From NCBI RefSeq assembly GCF_003026285.1, contig NZ_PYOD01000025.1, positions 1 through 51,935 on the forward strand: DNA of 51,935 nucleotides, written 5' to 3'. The position numbers were made by a program, and so were the translations under genes. The stretch comes from Photobacterium profundum (GTDB taxonomy: Bacteria; Pseudomonadota; Gammaproteobacteria; Enterobacterales; Vibrionaceae). Below, piece by piece: positions 17,535 through 26,180 of this stretch (position 1 is the first letter of the stretch; each line of letters starts with the position of its first letter). The notes under the pieces were generated by a model. That model was not told the DNA's origin. It was given only the letters and a program-made list of their open reading frames with translations, and searched no databases.

Positions 17535-20096
17535 ATGTCCAAAGGTACAACCGATTTACCGGTCGATCCTTTCCGCGATCGCGAAGCATCAAATTACGAA
17601 AACCCAATTCCAAGCCGTGAACTTCTACTTGAAGTAATTCGTGGCTTTTCTGCTCCTGTTAGCCGTGATCAGTTATTTACTGAACTAAAGCTAGAAGGAG
17701 ATGACCATTACGAAGGTTTACGTCGTCGCTTACGTGCGATGGAACGTGATGGTCAACTTATTTTTACTCGTCGTCAGTGTTACGCCTTACCTGAACGTCT
17801 CGACCTCATTAAAGGTCATGTTATTGGTCATCGTGATGGCTTTGGTTTCGTGCGCCCTGAAGGTGTCGGAAACAAAGATGACCTTATGCTGCCTAGCCAC
17901 CAAATGCGTGGTGTGATTCACGGTGATTACATTTTGGCGCAAGTGTCAGGTGTCGATAAACGTGGACGTCGTGAAGGCCGTGTTGTTCGTATTTTACAAG
18001 AAAGCACCAAGCAAATTGTGGGTCGTTTCTTCATTGAAGAGAGCATGGGGTACGTGGTGCCTGACGATTCCCGCATTTCGCAAGATATCGTGATCCCGAA
18101 CGATTTCCGCATGGGGGCTCGTATGGGAAATGTTGTGGTGGTTGAAATCAATCAACGTGCCACTCGTCAGCATAACGCGGTAGGTAAAGTCGTCGAAGTG
18201 TTGGGCGAAAACATGGCACCGGGTATGGAAATCGAAATTGCCCTACGTACCCATGATATTCCAAACGAATGGCCATCTGAAGTTACGAAGCAAATTCAGG
18301 GGCTAGGCGAAGAAGTACCTGAAGAAGCAAAAGCAGGACGTGTTGATTTACGTGATTTACCGTTAGTTACGATCGATGGTGAAGATGCTCGTGACTTTGA
18401 TGATGCTGTTTTTTGTGAGCGTAAAAAGTCAGGTGGCTGGCGTTTATGGGTAGCAATTGCTGACGTAAGCCATTACGTTCGTCCAGCTTCAGCATTAGAC
18501 AACGAAGCAACTAAACGTGGTAACTCGGTTTACTTTCCTTCCGAAGTGATCCCGATGTTACCTGAAGTGTTGTCGAACGGTTTATGTTCACTGAACCCAC
18601 AAGTCGATCGCTTGTGTATGGTTTGTGAAATGACCATTTCCGATTCAGGTAACCTGTCAGGTTATAAGCATTACGAAGCGGTAATGAATTCTCATGCACG
18701 TCTTACTTACACCAAAGTGAGTAAAATGTTGGATGGTGATGAAGAGTTACGCGAACGTTATGCGCCATTAGTTCCTCATTTGGAAGAACTCTTTGGCATG
18801 TATAAAGTGCTGAAGAAATCACGTGAAGAGCGTGGTGCGATTGAGTTTGAAACAATCGAAACGCAGTTTATCTTCAATGCAGATCGTAAGATTGACCGCA
18901 TTGTGCCTGCAGAGCGTAACGAAGCACATAAAATCATCGAAGAATGTATGATTTTAGCCAATATTGCATCAGCACGTTTTGTTGAAAAAGCCAAAGAGCC
19001 TGCATTGTATCGTGCACACGATGTTCCTGGCGAAGAACGCTTACAGGGTTTCCGTGATTTCTTGGGTGAGTTAAGCCTGCATTTATCGGGTGGTCTTGAG
19101 CCTACACCGCGTGATTATGCGGCATTGGCGACGCTAATTCATGATCGCCCTGATAAAGAATTGATTCAAACCATGTTGCTTCGTTCTATGAAGCAAGCTT
19201 TGTATCAAGCCGATAATATCGGTCACTTCGGTTTAGCACTGAAGCAATACGCGCACTTTACGTCACCAATTCGTCGTTACCCTGATTTAACCTTACACCG
19301 CGCAATTAAGTACTTAATTGCGAAAAATGAAGGTAAGAACGAAGATCGCTGGACACCAACTGGTGGTTATCATTACTCATTCGATGATATTGATAAAATC
19401 GGTGAGCAATGTTCAATGACAGAGCGTCGTGCAGATGATGCAACACGTGATGTGGCTGATTGGCTGAAATGTGAGTACATGCAAGACCATATCGGCGATG
19501 AATTCGAAGGTGTGATTGCGAATGTAACAGGCTTTGGTTTCTTTGTTCGTTTAAAAGAGCTGAACATTGATGGCCTAGTACACATTTCGAATTTAGCGAA
19601 TGATTACTACCAATATGATGCTATTGGTCAGCGATTGATTGGCGACAGTTCTGGTTTGGTTTACCGTTTAGGTGATACGGTTCAGGTTAAGGTTGCTGCC
19701 ATTAATTTGAATGATCGCCAGATTGATTTTGATATTGCTGGTAGTAACCGTAAACCGCGTGGTGAAGGTAAAACAGCAAAGAAAAAACAACAGCGAATGC
19801 GTAAAGCAGAAGGTATGCGCTCATTCGGCGGGAACCCAGCTAAGAAAGCGTTCATTGTTGAAGATGGTGAAGCAAAAACTGCGCATCGTTCGAAATCAAA
19901 GAGAGTACGCTCATCGGTGCGCCAAAAGCTGAAAGAAGGTGCTGTACCATTGGCTGAGGGTGATAAAGGTCCTGCTACGGGGGATCCAAAGTCAAAGAAA
20001 GCGAACGACCCTAAGCGTAAAGTGAAGAAATCAAGCAAGGCACGAAAGAAACAGCGTGCTGGTAAAAAAGAACGGTTAGAGAAGAAGGCTAATTAA
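17535..20096 (+). CDS. rnr: 3'-5' exoribonuclease RNase R
   Basis: Processive exonuclease that unwinds and degrades structured RNA, including rRNA and mRNA decay intermediates; cold-induced in relatives. The 853-residue product has an N-terminal helix-turn-helix, cold-shock domains (GHVIGHRDGFGFVRPEG), the RNB catalytic domain with acidic TIDGEDARDFDDAV, an S1 domain (FEGVIANVTGFGFFVRL), and a long Lys/Arg-rich tail (about 780-853). I start at ATG 17535 (MSKGTTDLPVDPFRDRE), which aligns with the E. coli start; ATG 17523 and TTG 17463 are in frame upstream. No strong SD is seen. Its stop overlaps the rlmB start by one base. Confidence 0.95.
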   Translation: MSKGTTDLPVDPFRDREASNYENPIPSRELLLEVIRGFSAPVSRDQLFTELKLEGDDHYEGLRRRLRAMERDGQLIFTRRQCYALPERLDLIKGHVIGHRDGFGFVRPEGVGNKDDLMLPSHQMRGVIHGDYILAQVSGVDKRGRREGRVVRILQESTKQIVGRFFIEESMGYVVPDDSRISQDIVIPNDFRMGARMGNVVVVEINQRATRQHNAVGKVVEVLGENMAPGMEIEIALRTHDIPNEWPSEVTKQIQGLGEEVPEEAKAGRVDLRDLPLVTIDGEDARDFDDAVFCERKKSGGWRLWVAIADVSHYVRPASALDNEATKRGNSVYFPSEVIPMLPEVLSNGLCSLNPQVDRLCMVCEMTISDSGNLSGYKHYEAVMNSHARLTYTKVSKMLDGDEELRERYAPLVPHLEELFGMYKVLKKSREERGAIEFETIETQFIFNADRKIDRIVPAERNEAHKIIEECMILANIASARFVEKAKEPALYRAHDVPGEERLQGFRDFLGELSLHLSGGLEPTPRDYAALATLIHDRPDKELIQTMLLRSMKQALYQADNIGHFGLALKQYAHFTSPIRRYPDLTLHRAIKYLIAKNEGKNEDRWTPTGGYHYSFDDIDKIGEQCSMTERRADDATRDVADWLKCEYMQDHIGDEFEGVIANVTGFGFFVRLKELNIDGLVHISNLANDYYQYDAIGQRLIGDSSGLVYRLGDTVQVKVAAINLNDRQIDFDIAGSNRKPRGEGKTAKKKQQRMRKAEGMRSFGGNPAKKAFIVEDGEAKTAHRSKSKRVRSSVRQKLKEGAVPLAEGDKGPATGDPKSKKANDPKRKVKKSSKARKKQRAGKKERLEKKAN

Positions 20097-20833
20097 TGAG
20101 TAATGACATGATTTTCGGTATTCATGCCGTAAAAGCTGTTTTAGCGACAGACCCGGTACGTTTAATCGAAGTATTTGTGCTAAAAGATCGTCAAGATGAT
20201 CGCTTAATGCCGCTACTTACTGAATTGAAAGACTTAGGTATTACTATTCAGCAAGCAGGTCGTAAAGCATTAGACGACAAAGCTAAAGGCGCATCTCATC
20301 AAGGTATTATTGCTCGTGTTAAGCCTGCAAAACAGCTTAATGAGCACGATTTAGATGCCATCTTAGAAGGCTCTGAAAATCCGCTGTTATTGATTTTAGA
20401 TGGCGTAACTGATCCTCATAATCTAGGTGCTTGTTTACGTAATGCTGATGCTGCTGGTGCCGCTGCGGTAATTATTCCTAAAGACCGTGCAGCACAGCTG
20501 ACTGCAACCGCAAGTAAAGTAGCTTGTGGTGCTGCTGAAGTGATGCCTCTGGTACGTGTAACGAACTTGGCGCGTACCATGCGTGCACTGCAAGACAAAG
20601 GTGTGTGGATTGTCGGTACTGCTGGTGAAGCAACGCATGATATTTACCACAGTAAACTAACAGGGCCATTAGCCATTGTTATGGGTGCTGAAGGTGAAGG
20701 AATGCGTCGTCTGACGCGTGAAACATGTGATGACTTAATCAAGATCCCAATGGCTGGCTCTGTTTCAAGTCTTAATGTGTCTGTCGCGACAGGTATTTGT
20801 TTATTTGAAGCTGTACGTCAACGTCAGATTTAG
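20096..20833 (+). CDS. rlmB: 23S rRNA Gm2251 2'-O-methyltransferase RlmB
   Basis: SpoU-type (SPOUT, knotted) methyltransferase for G2251 in the peptidyl-transferase P loop. The 245-residue product has the N-terminal substrate-binding domain (IFGIHAVKAVL) and SPOUT motifs LDGVTDPHNLGACLRNADA, IVMGAEGEGMRRL and IPMAGSVSSLNVSVATGI. The ATG overlaps the rnr stop (TAATG), so translation is coupled. Confidence 0.97.
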   Translation: MSNDMIFGIHAVKAVLATDPVRLIEVFVLKDRQDDRLMPLLTELKDLGITIQQAGRKALDDKAKGASHQGIIARVKPAKQLNEHDLDAILEGSENPLLLILDGVTDPHNLGACLRNADAAGAAAVIIPKDRAAQLTATASKVACGAAEVMPLVRVTNLARTMRALQDKGVWIVGTAGEATHDIYHSKLTGPLAIVMGAEGEGMRRLTRETCDDLIKIPMAGSVSSLNVSVATGICLFEAVRQRQI

Positions 20834-20872
20834 TCTTTTATTTTAGCTAGATAGCGACATTATGAAGTACAT

Positions 20873-20903
20873 AAAAGGGCTGTGATTTTCACAGCCCTTT
20901 TTT
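20873..20903 (+). terminator. Rho-independent terminator of rnr-rlmB
   Basis: Perfect stem AAAAGGGCTGTGA / TCACAGCCCTTTT with a TTT loop and a following T run. Confidence 0.9.
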
Positions 20904-20982
20904 ATTTTCATTTTTACTGGGATTAATACCTAAAATCTCTTGCTTCAACTGGGTATTCTCTATACTATTCGGTGTCCAAATT

Positions 20983-21063
20983 CTCGGTTCTTTTTTTAGT
21001 TCCTTGCTTCCTCTGGTTAACCGAGCCAAATCTGGAAGCTGATTAATCCGTAAGGAGCAACCA
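20983..21063 (+). promoter_or_regulatory. rpsF leader, candidate S6:S18 autoregulatory structure
   Basis: CTCGGTT at 20983-20989 pairs with AACCGAG at 21019-21025 across a 29-base T-rich loop, just before the rpsF ribosome binding site (AAGGAG, 21052-21057). Many bacterial rpsF leaders carry a hairpin displaying CCG that the S6:S18 complex binds to repress the operon. The position and CCG fit, but I have not folded it. TATACT at 20961-20966 could be the -10 of the operon promoter, with no strong -35. Confidence 0.4.
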
Positions 21064-21489
21064 ATGCGTCATTACGAAATCGTATTCATGGTGCACCCTG
21101 ATCAAAGCGAACAGGTTGCTGGCATGATCGAACGTTACACTGGTTCAATCAAAGATTCTGGTGGTCAAATTCACCGTCTAGAAGATTGGGGCCGCCGTCA
21201 AATGGCTTACCCAATCAACAAACTGCACAAAGCACACTATGTTCTTATGAACATCGAAGCTGAGCAGTCTGTAGTTGACGAACTTGAAACGACTTTCCGT
21301 TTCAACGATGCTGTGATCCGTAACATGATCATGCGTGCGAAAAACGCTGTAACTGAGCCATCTCCAATGATGAAGGCTAAAGAAGAGCGTTTCACTAAGC
21401 GTGACGACCGCGAAGAGCGTTCAGATCGTTCAGAAGCGCCACGTGCAGAAGCTCCAGCACAAGCTGAAGACGAAGCTGCAGCTGAGTAA
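21064..21489 (+). CDS. rpsF: 30S ribosomal protein S6
   Basis: Binds the 30S platform with S18. The 141-residue product starts MRHYEIVFMVHPDQSEQV and has GGQIHRLEDWGRRQMAYPINK and NIEAE, all S6 signatures. The acidic C-terminal extension (Glu/Ala-rich, about 110-141) is where E. coli S6 is glutamylated. A strong SD AAGGAG precedes it. First gene of rpsF-priB-rpsR-rplI; codon use is that of a highly expressed gene. Confidence 0.98.
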   Translation: MRHYEIVFMVHPDQSEQVAGMIERYTGSIKDSGGQIHRLEDWGRRQMAYPINKLHKAHYVLMNIEAEQSVVDELETTFRFNDAVIRNMIMRAKNAVTEPSPMMKAKEERFTKRDDREERSDRSEAPRAEAPAQAEDEAAAE

Positions 21490-21497
21490 TTTGTAAT

Positions 21498-21812
21498 ATG
21501 ACCAATCGTCTGGAGTTGTCTGGTGTTATAGCCAAAGACCCCAAGCGAAGCCAATCCCCGGCAGGTGTGCCTCATTGTCACTTTGTGCTTGAGCATCGCT
21601 CCTACCAACGGGAAGCTGATTTACTTCGGCAGGTGTATTGCTACATCAATGTAGTAATCAGTGGTAAAGGTCTACAAGTTCTCACTCAAGATTTAGCCGT
21701 TGGCGTACACACTAAGGTAGCGGGATTTATCTCATACCAAACCGGCCGTAATGGCATAGGTAAATTAGTGTTGCATGCCGACCACATTGAAATAATTTGT
21801 TCAGGAGATTAG
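21498..21812 (+). CDS. priB: Primosomal replication protein N, PriB
   Basis: Single-stranded DNA-binding OB-fold dimer that stabilises PriA on stalled forks and helps reload DnaB. The 104-residue product (MTNRLELSGVIAKDPKR..., CHFVLEHRSYQREA) matches the family length and pattern. It has no clear SD and probably depends on translation from rpsF, whose stop is 8 bases upstream. Its placement between rpsF and rpsR is typical of gammaproteobacteria. Confidence 0.96.
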   Translation: MTNRLELSGVIAKDPKRSQSPAGVPHCHFVLEHRSYQREADLLRQVYCYINVVISGKGLQVLTQDLAVGVHTKVAGFISYQTGRNGIGKLVLHADHIEIICSGD

Positions 21813-21815
21813 CCC

Positions 21816-22043
21816 ATGGCACGTTTCTTCCGTCGTCGTAAATTCTGTCGTTTCACTGCAGAAGACGTACAAGAGATCGACTACAAAGACGTAGTTACTC
21901 TAAAAAACTACATTACTGAAGCTGGTAAAATTGTACCGAGCCGTATCACTGGTACTCGTGCTAAATACCAACGTCAGCTAGCTCGCGCTATCAAGCGTTC
22001 TCGTTACCTAGCACTTCTACCGTACACAGATAAGCATCTGTAA
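21816..22043 (+). CDS. rpsR: 30S ribosomal protein S18
   Basis: Platform protein that dimerises with S6. The 75-residue product MARFFRRRKFCRFTAEDVQEIDYKD... is nearly identical to E. coli S18, including TGTRAKYQRQLARAIKRSRYLALLPYTDKH in the C-terminal half. SD CAGGAG lies 9 bases before the ATG, inside the priB end. Confidence 0.98.
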   Translation: MARFFRRRKFCRFTAEDVQEIDYKDVVTLKNYITEAGKIVPSRITGTRAKYQRQLARAIKRSRYLALLPYTDKHL

Positions 22044-22080
22044 GCGTAGTAGTTTTTAGACTTATAAAGAGGACAAGATA

Positions 22081-22533
22081 ATGCAAGTTATTCTACTTGA
22101 TAAAATCGGTAACCTAGGTAGCCTAGGCGATCAAGTTAACGTTAAGTCTGGTTACGCTCGTAACTTCCTTATCCCACAGGGTAAAGTTGTTATGGCTACT
22201 AAAGCTAACGTTGAAATGTTCGAAACTCGCCGTGCAGAACTAGAAGCTAAAGTTGCTGAGCAACTAGCTGCTTCTGAAGCTCGTGCAGAAAAATTAGCTG
22301 CTCTAGAAGCGATCGTTATCGCATCTAAAGCAGGTGACGAAGGTAAACTATTCGGTTCTATCGGTACTCGCGATATCGCTGACGCTATTACAGCGGCAGG
22401 CGAAGCAGTAGTGAAGAGCGAAGTTCGTCTACCTGAAGGCGCGCTACGTAACACTGGCGAATACGAAGTTAGCATTCAGCTAAACTCTGACGTATTCGCT
22501 AAAGTTAACCTAACAATTGTTGCTGCAGAGTAA
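22081..22533 (+). CDS. rplI: 50S ribosomal protein L9
   Basis: Two-domain ribosomal protein at the base of the L1 stalk. The 150-residue product starts MQVILLDKIGNLGSLGDQV and has the N-terminal signature GYARNFLIPQGKV, the long connecting helix (Ala/Glu-rich, about 45-75) and the C-terminal domain (LFGSIGTRDIADAI). SD AGAGGA lies 9 bases upstream. Last gene of its operon; a terminator follows. Confidence 0.98.
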   Translation: MQVILLDKIGNLGSLGDQVNVKSGYARNFLIPQGKVVMATKANVEMFETRRAELEAKVAEQLAASEARAEKLAALEAIVIASKAGDEGKLFGSIGTRDIADAITAAGEAVVKSEVRLPEGALRNTGEYEVSIQLNSDVFAKVNLTIVAAE

Positions 22534-22552
22534 TAGTTTTTAGTGTTAATAA

Positions 22553-22581
22553 AAAAAACCAGCCTTTGGGCTGGTTTTTTT
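22553..22581 (+). terminator. Terminator after rplI
   Basis: Stem AAACCAGCC/GGCTGGTTT with TTTG loop, A-tract before and T-tract after, so it can also act on minus-strand transcripts from the DUF481 gene. Confidence 0.9.
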
Positions 22582-22651
22582 GTATCTGTAATATGCCATT
22601 CATAACTGAATTTAACGGTTTCGACAGAACTTCTTCCCTGAAACCGATGCA

Positions 22652-23404
22652 CTAAATCTTAAACAGTAAATTGACTGTCATGGTTGAATCTCTCTTTTTC
22701 AAACCATCGGGTACCCAACTATTATATTTTTGTGAACTGCTAATCTTTATCGCAATGTGTTCGGTCACAGAGCTAGTCAGATTTATTTCACTTTCTAACG
22801 TACTGTTACTGTTACCCGCTATGCCTGTTAGTCGTAGATTCAATTCCATATTTTTAACTGGCTTCCACGTTACTTTGGTACTTGCCCTGATAATCAGTTC
22901 GTCGACCGTATCTGGTAAGACGATGTCATCGTCGCTAATTTCATCAAGATTGGGTTCTTGATGACGATAGCCTGGACCAGCTTCCACTTCCATCAAGACG
23001 GTTTCGCGACGTAAGAGCTGATAACCCATACCTGTTGCTAAGGTAAAATCGATAAAGTACGGCCCATAGCGATCGTCAACATAATTAGCATTACCCAATA
23101 GATAGGCACGCTCATTAATTTTCATATCTGACTGTAATTCTAACGAACCTTTACGTTTGTCTTCTTCGCCATCTTTATTGACTAATAAGTACTTTGCTTC
23201 ACCTGAGTGACGGAATTGGTTTTTTACATACGTAAGTCCAAGCCGCGTGTTCAACGATTGTGAGTCTGAATTACCCGACAATGATTGGTAACCAAGCTCT
23301 ATCTCCGTAGATAGCGGTGAAGGGGGGAGGTTTGGAGTATCGTCATCATCAGCATAAGCGTGAGAACTGGCAAGCAGTAGTAAAGCGAGTAAGTATCTTG
23401 CCAA
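22652..23404 (-). CDS. DUF481 family outer-membrane protein
   Basis: A 250-residue exported protein with signal peptide MARYLLALLLLASSHAYA cleaved before DDDD, then a run of alternating beta strands (TEIELGYQSLSGNSDSQSLN, LGLTYVKNQFRHSGEAKYL, LLGNANYVDDRYGPYFIDFT, TGMGYQLLRRETVLMEVEAG) ending in a terminal strand TMTVNLLFKI. This is the DUF481 (YdiY-like, salt-induced outer-membrane protein) pattern. Its function is not known; a small beta-barrel is inferred. It is convergent with rplI and divergent from dnaB, so it is probably monocistronic. Confidence 0.85.
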   Translation of the reverse strand: MARYLLALLLLASSHAYADDDDTPNLPPSPLSTEIELGYQSLSGNSDSQSLNTRLGLTYVKNQFRHSGEAKYLLVNKDGEEDKRKGSLELQSDMKINERAYLLGNANYVDDRYGPYFIDFTLATGMGYQLLRRETVLMEVEAGPGYRHQEPNLDEISDDDIVLPDTVDELIIRASTKVTWKPVKNMELNLRLTGIAGNSNSTLESEINLTSSVTEHIAIKISSSQKYNSWVPDGLKKRDSTMTVNLLFKI

Positions 23405-23650
23405 GTGTCCTCCGTTGCTCGAGTATTATTTAAATAGCGTGTCGGTATAAATGCTGGCGGGCAGTTTACCTTAAAATTGTCAGCTTTTGGTCAAGAATAG
23501 CAAAGGGATACATCTTGCTCGCAGAAAAAACGTCATAATCATCTTATCAACAAAAAGGCATCTTTCTATTTATCCTGTACGAGATATGCGTAGAGATGAC
23601 ATGAATAAGGTATACTAACAGGCTTCGTTTCAGGTAACCGCGCGATCATT

Positions 23651-25048
23651 ATGGCTGATAATAGTAAACCGAAAAAATATAAAGATACCCAGATGGATGC
23701 AATCAAAATGCCTCCACATTCATTAGAAGCCGAGCAGTCTGTGCTGGGCGGTTTAATGTTGGACAATGAAAAGTGGGATCGCGTTGCGGAGAAGGTTGTC
23801 TCAAAAGACTTTTATAGTCGTCCCCATCGTATTATTTTTGAAGCTACAGCAGCGTTACTTGAGGGCGGGCAGCCCCTCGATCTTATTACGTTGTCTGAAC
23901 ATTTAGAGCGTGCAGATAAATTAGAAGATGTGGGTGGTTTTGCTTACCTTGCAGAATTAGCTAAAAATACGCCTTCAGCGGCAAACATTGCAGCATACGC
24001 CGAGATTGTTCGTGAGCGAGCATTAATTCGAGACATGATTGGTGTGGCGAATGATATTGCTGATGCCGGGTATGATCCGCAAGGGCGTACCAGTGAAGAC
24101 TTGCTCGACATGGCAGAAAGTAAAGTTTTTGCGATTGCAGAGCAGCGCACCAATGATAATGAAGGTCCACAGAGTGTTGATACCATTCTGGAAAAAACCT
24201 TAGAGCGAATTGAACTGCTATACCAAACGCCACAAGATGGTGTTACGGGTGTATCGACTGGTTTTAGTGATCTCAATAAGAAAACCGCAGGCCTGCAGGG
24301 TTCAGATTTAATCATTGTTGCGGCACGTCCATCTATGGGTAAAACCACGTTTGCGATGAATTTGTGTGAAAACGCAGCAATGGACCAAGAAAAGCCGGTG
24401 CTTATCTTTTCATTGGAAATGCCCTCAGAACAAATCATGATGCGTATGTTGGCGTCATTATCTCGTGTTGATCAAACGAAAATTCGTACCGGTCAGCTTG
24501 ATGATGAAGATTGGGCGCGTATCTCATCAACAATGGGTATTCTGATGGAGAAGAAGAATATGTTCATTGATGATAGCTCGGGCTTAACACCAACCGAATT
24601 GCGTTCACGGGCGCGTCGTATTGCTCGTGACCACGGCGGGCTAAGCATGATCATGATCGATTACCTTCAGCTAATGCGCGTGCCTGGCATGCAAGATAAT
24701 CGTACTTTAGAAATATCTGAAATTTCACGCTCTCTTAAAGCATTGGCGAAGGAATTGAATGTTCCTGTTGTTGCCCTTTCGCAGCTTAACCGATCGTTGG
24801 AGCAGCGTGCTGATAAACGCCCGATTAACTCTGACTTACGTGAATCTGGTGCGATCGAGCAAGATGCCGATTTGATTATGTTTATTTATCGTGACGAAGT
24901 GTATAACGAAGAAAGTGCATTAAAAGGCATTGCAGAAATTATCATTGGTAAGCAGCGTAATGGTCCTATTGGCTCTGTTCGCTTAACGTTCCAAGGTCAA
25001 TACTCGCGCTTTGATAATTATGCAGGACCTGCATTCGATGAAGAATGA
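23651..25048 (+). CDS. dnaB: Replicative DNA helicase DnaB
   Basis: Hexameric 5'-3' helicase that unwinds DNA at the fork and recruits primase. The 465-residue product (E. coli 471) has the N-terminal DnaG-interacting domain (PPHSLEAEQSVLGGLMLD), a linker helix, and the RecA-like domain with Walker A ARPSMGKTT (225-233), the Walker B region MIMIDYLQLM, and SDLRESGAIEQDAD. No intein interrupts it. No strong SD precedes ATG 23651. TATACT at 23611-23616 is a possible -10. Confidence 0.97.
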   Translation: MADNSKPKKYKDTQMDAIKMPPHSLEAEQSVLGGLMLDNEKWDRVAEKVVSKDFYSRPHRIIFEATAALLEGGQPLDLITLSEHLERADKLEDVGGFAYLAELAKNTPSAANIAAYAEIVRERALIRDMIGVANDIADAGYDPQGRTSEDLLDMAESKVFAIAEQRTNDNEGPQSVDTILEKTLERIELLYQTPQDGVTGVSTGFSDLNKKTAGLQGSDLIIVAARPSMGKTTFAMNLCENAAMDQEKPVLIFSLEMPSEQIMMRMLASLSRVDQTKIRTGQLDDEDWARISSTMGILMEKKNMFIDDSSGLTPTELRSRARRIARDHGGLSMIMIDYLQLMRVPGMQDNRTLEISEISRSLKALAKELNVPVVALSQLNRSLEQRADKRPINSDLRESGAIEQDADLIMFIYRDEVYNEESALKGIAEIIIGKQRNGPIGSVRLTFQGQYSRFDNYAGPAFDEE

Positions 25049-25053
25049 TCTTA

Positions 25054-25074
25054 GAATTAGGAATTAGGAATTAA
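25054..25074. repeat. Three tandem GAATTAG heptamers in the dnaB-alr gap
   Basis: Copies at 25054-25060, 25061-25067 and 25068-25074 (last base A instead of G). Each junction creates TTAGGA, so the repeat supplies the alr Shine-Dalgarno (AGGA at 25066-25069, 7 bases before ATG) and a duplicate one heptamer upstream. Confidence 0.85.
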
Positions 25075-25076
25075 CG

Positions 25077-26156
25077 ATGAAAGCGGCGACAGCTTATATC
25101 AATACCGACGCGCTAACACATAACATTCGACAACTGCATTTACAGGCACCGAATAGTAAATTATTAGCCGTAGTGAAAGCGAATGGATACGGACATGGCT
25201 TGTTACATGTAGCAAAAAGTTTACCTGATGCTGATGCATTTGGTGTTGCTCGTATTGAAGAAGCATTAACGTTACGTGCAGGAGGGGTCGTTAAACCTAT
25301 CTTATTATTAGAAGGTTTTTATGGCGCATCTGATTTACCTATTATCGTGACAAATAATATTCATACTGTCGTCCATTCAATCGAGCAACTAGAGGCGCTA
25401 GAATCGGCTGAATTAGACAACCAAGCGGTTGTTTGGTTGAAGATTGATACGGGAATGCATCGCTTAGGTGTGCGCCCTGAGCAACTAGATGATTTTGTAC
25501 AACGCTTACATGCCTGCGATAATGTCGCCAAACCATTGCGATATATGAGTCACTTTGGTTGTGCTGATGATCTGACGAGTAATGTCACTAACCAACAAAT
25601 TAATACCTTCCTATCGTTAACGGAAGGCTGCAGTGGCGAGCGTTCTTTGGCTGCTTCGGCGGGGATCTTGGCCTGGCCTGATAGCCAGCTTGAATGGATT
25701 CGTCCTGGCATTATTATGTATGGTGTTTCTCCATTTATTGAACCAGACCGTTCAGCTGAAGCATTTAACCTGCAACCTGTGATGACACTAACTTCTAGCT
25801 TAATTGCAGTTCGTGATGTGAAAGAAGGTGAGCAAGTCGGTTATGGTGGCATATGGACCAGTGAGCGTGATACAAAAGTCGGCGTAATTGCGATTGGTTA
25901 CGGTGATGGTTACCCACGTACAGCCCCGAATGGCACCCCAGTTTTAGTTAACGGTCGTATCGTACCCATGGCTGGGCGTGTGTCTATGGACATGCTGACT
26001 GTCGATCTTGGGCCTAATGCGCAAGATAAAGTCGGTGATGAAGCGGTTTTGTGGGGAAATGGTTTACCTGCAGAAGTTGTCGCTGAGCATATTGGCACAA
26101 TCGCGTACGAGTTAGTGACCAAGCTAACATCACGAGTTGATATGACCTATTTATAA
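25077..26156 (+). CDS. alr: Alanine racemase Alr
   Basis: PLP enzyme making D-alanine for peptidoglycan. The 359-residue product has the PLP lysine Lys34 in AVVKANGYGHG, the MSHFGCADD segment, the catalytic tyrosine in QVGYGGIW, GYGDGYPR and the C-terminal GRVSMDMLTVDLG. Length matches E. coli Alr (359). It follows dnaB by 28 bases, as in E. coli, and is probably cotranscribed with it. The gap holds a GAATTAG repeat that includes the ribosome binding site. Confidence 0.96.
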   Translation: MKAATAYINTDALTHNIRQLHLQAPNSKLLAVVKANGYGHGLLHVAKSLPDADAFGVARIEEALTLRAGGVVKPILLLEGFYGASDLPIIVTNNIHTVVHSIEQLEALESAELDNQAVVWLKIDTGMHRLGVRPEQLDDFVQRLHACDNVAKPLRYMSHFGCADDLTSNVTNQQINTFLSLTEGCSGERSLAASAGILAWPDSQLEWIRPGIIMYGVSPFIEPDRSAEAFNLQPVMTLTSSLIAVRDVKEGEQVGYGGIWTSERDTKVGVIAIGYGDGYPRTAPNGTPVLVNGRIVPMAGRVSMDMLTVDLGPNAQDKVGDEAVLWGNGLPAEVVAEHIGTIAYELVTKLTSRVDMTYL

Positions 26157-26180
26157 TCGCAAAGTGAAGAACAGATTAAT

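Noticed and set aside
21237..21608. 123-residue frame antisense to rpsF/priB
   Set aside because: Mirrors the repetitive Glu/Ala/Arg codons of the S6 tail; not plausible against a highly expressed operon.
22615..22650. CGGTTTC...GAAACCG inverted repeat as a terminator of the DUF481 gene
   Set aside because: The loop is about 17 bases and no T run follows on the minus strand; the rplI terminator hairpin is the better stop for both genes.
23944..24438. 164-residue frame antisense to dnaB
   Set aside because: Shadow of the dnaB reading frame; Ser/Ala/Arg-rich composition typical of antisense frames and no start signal.
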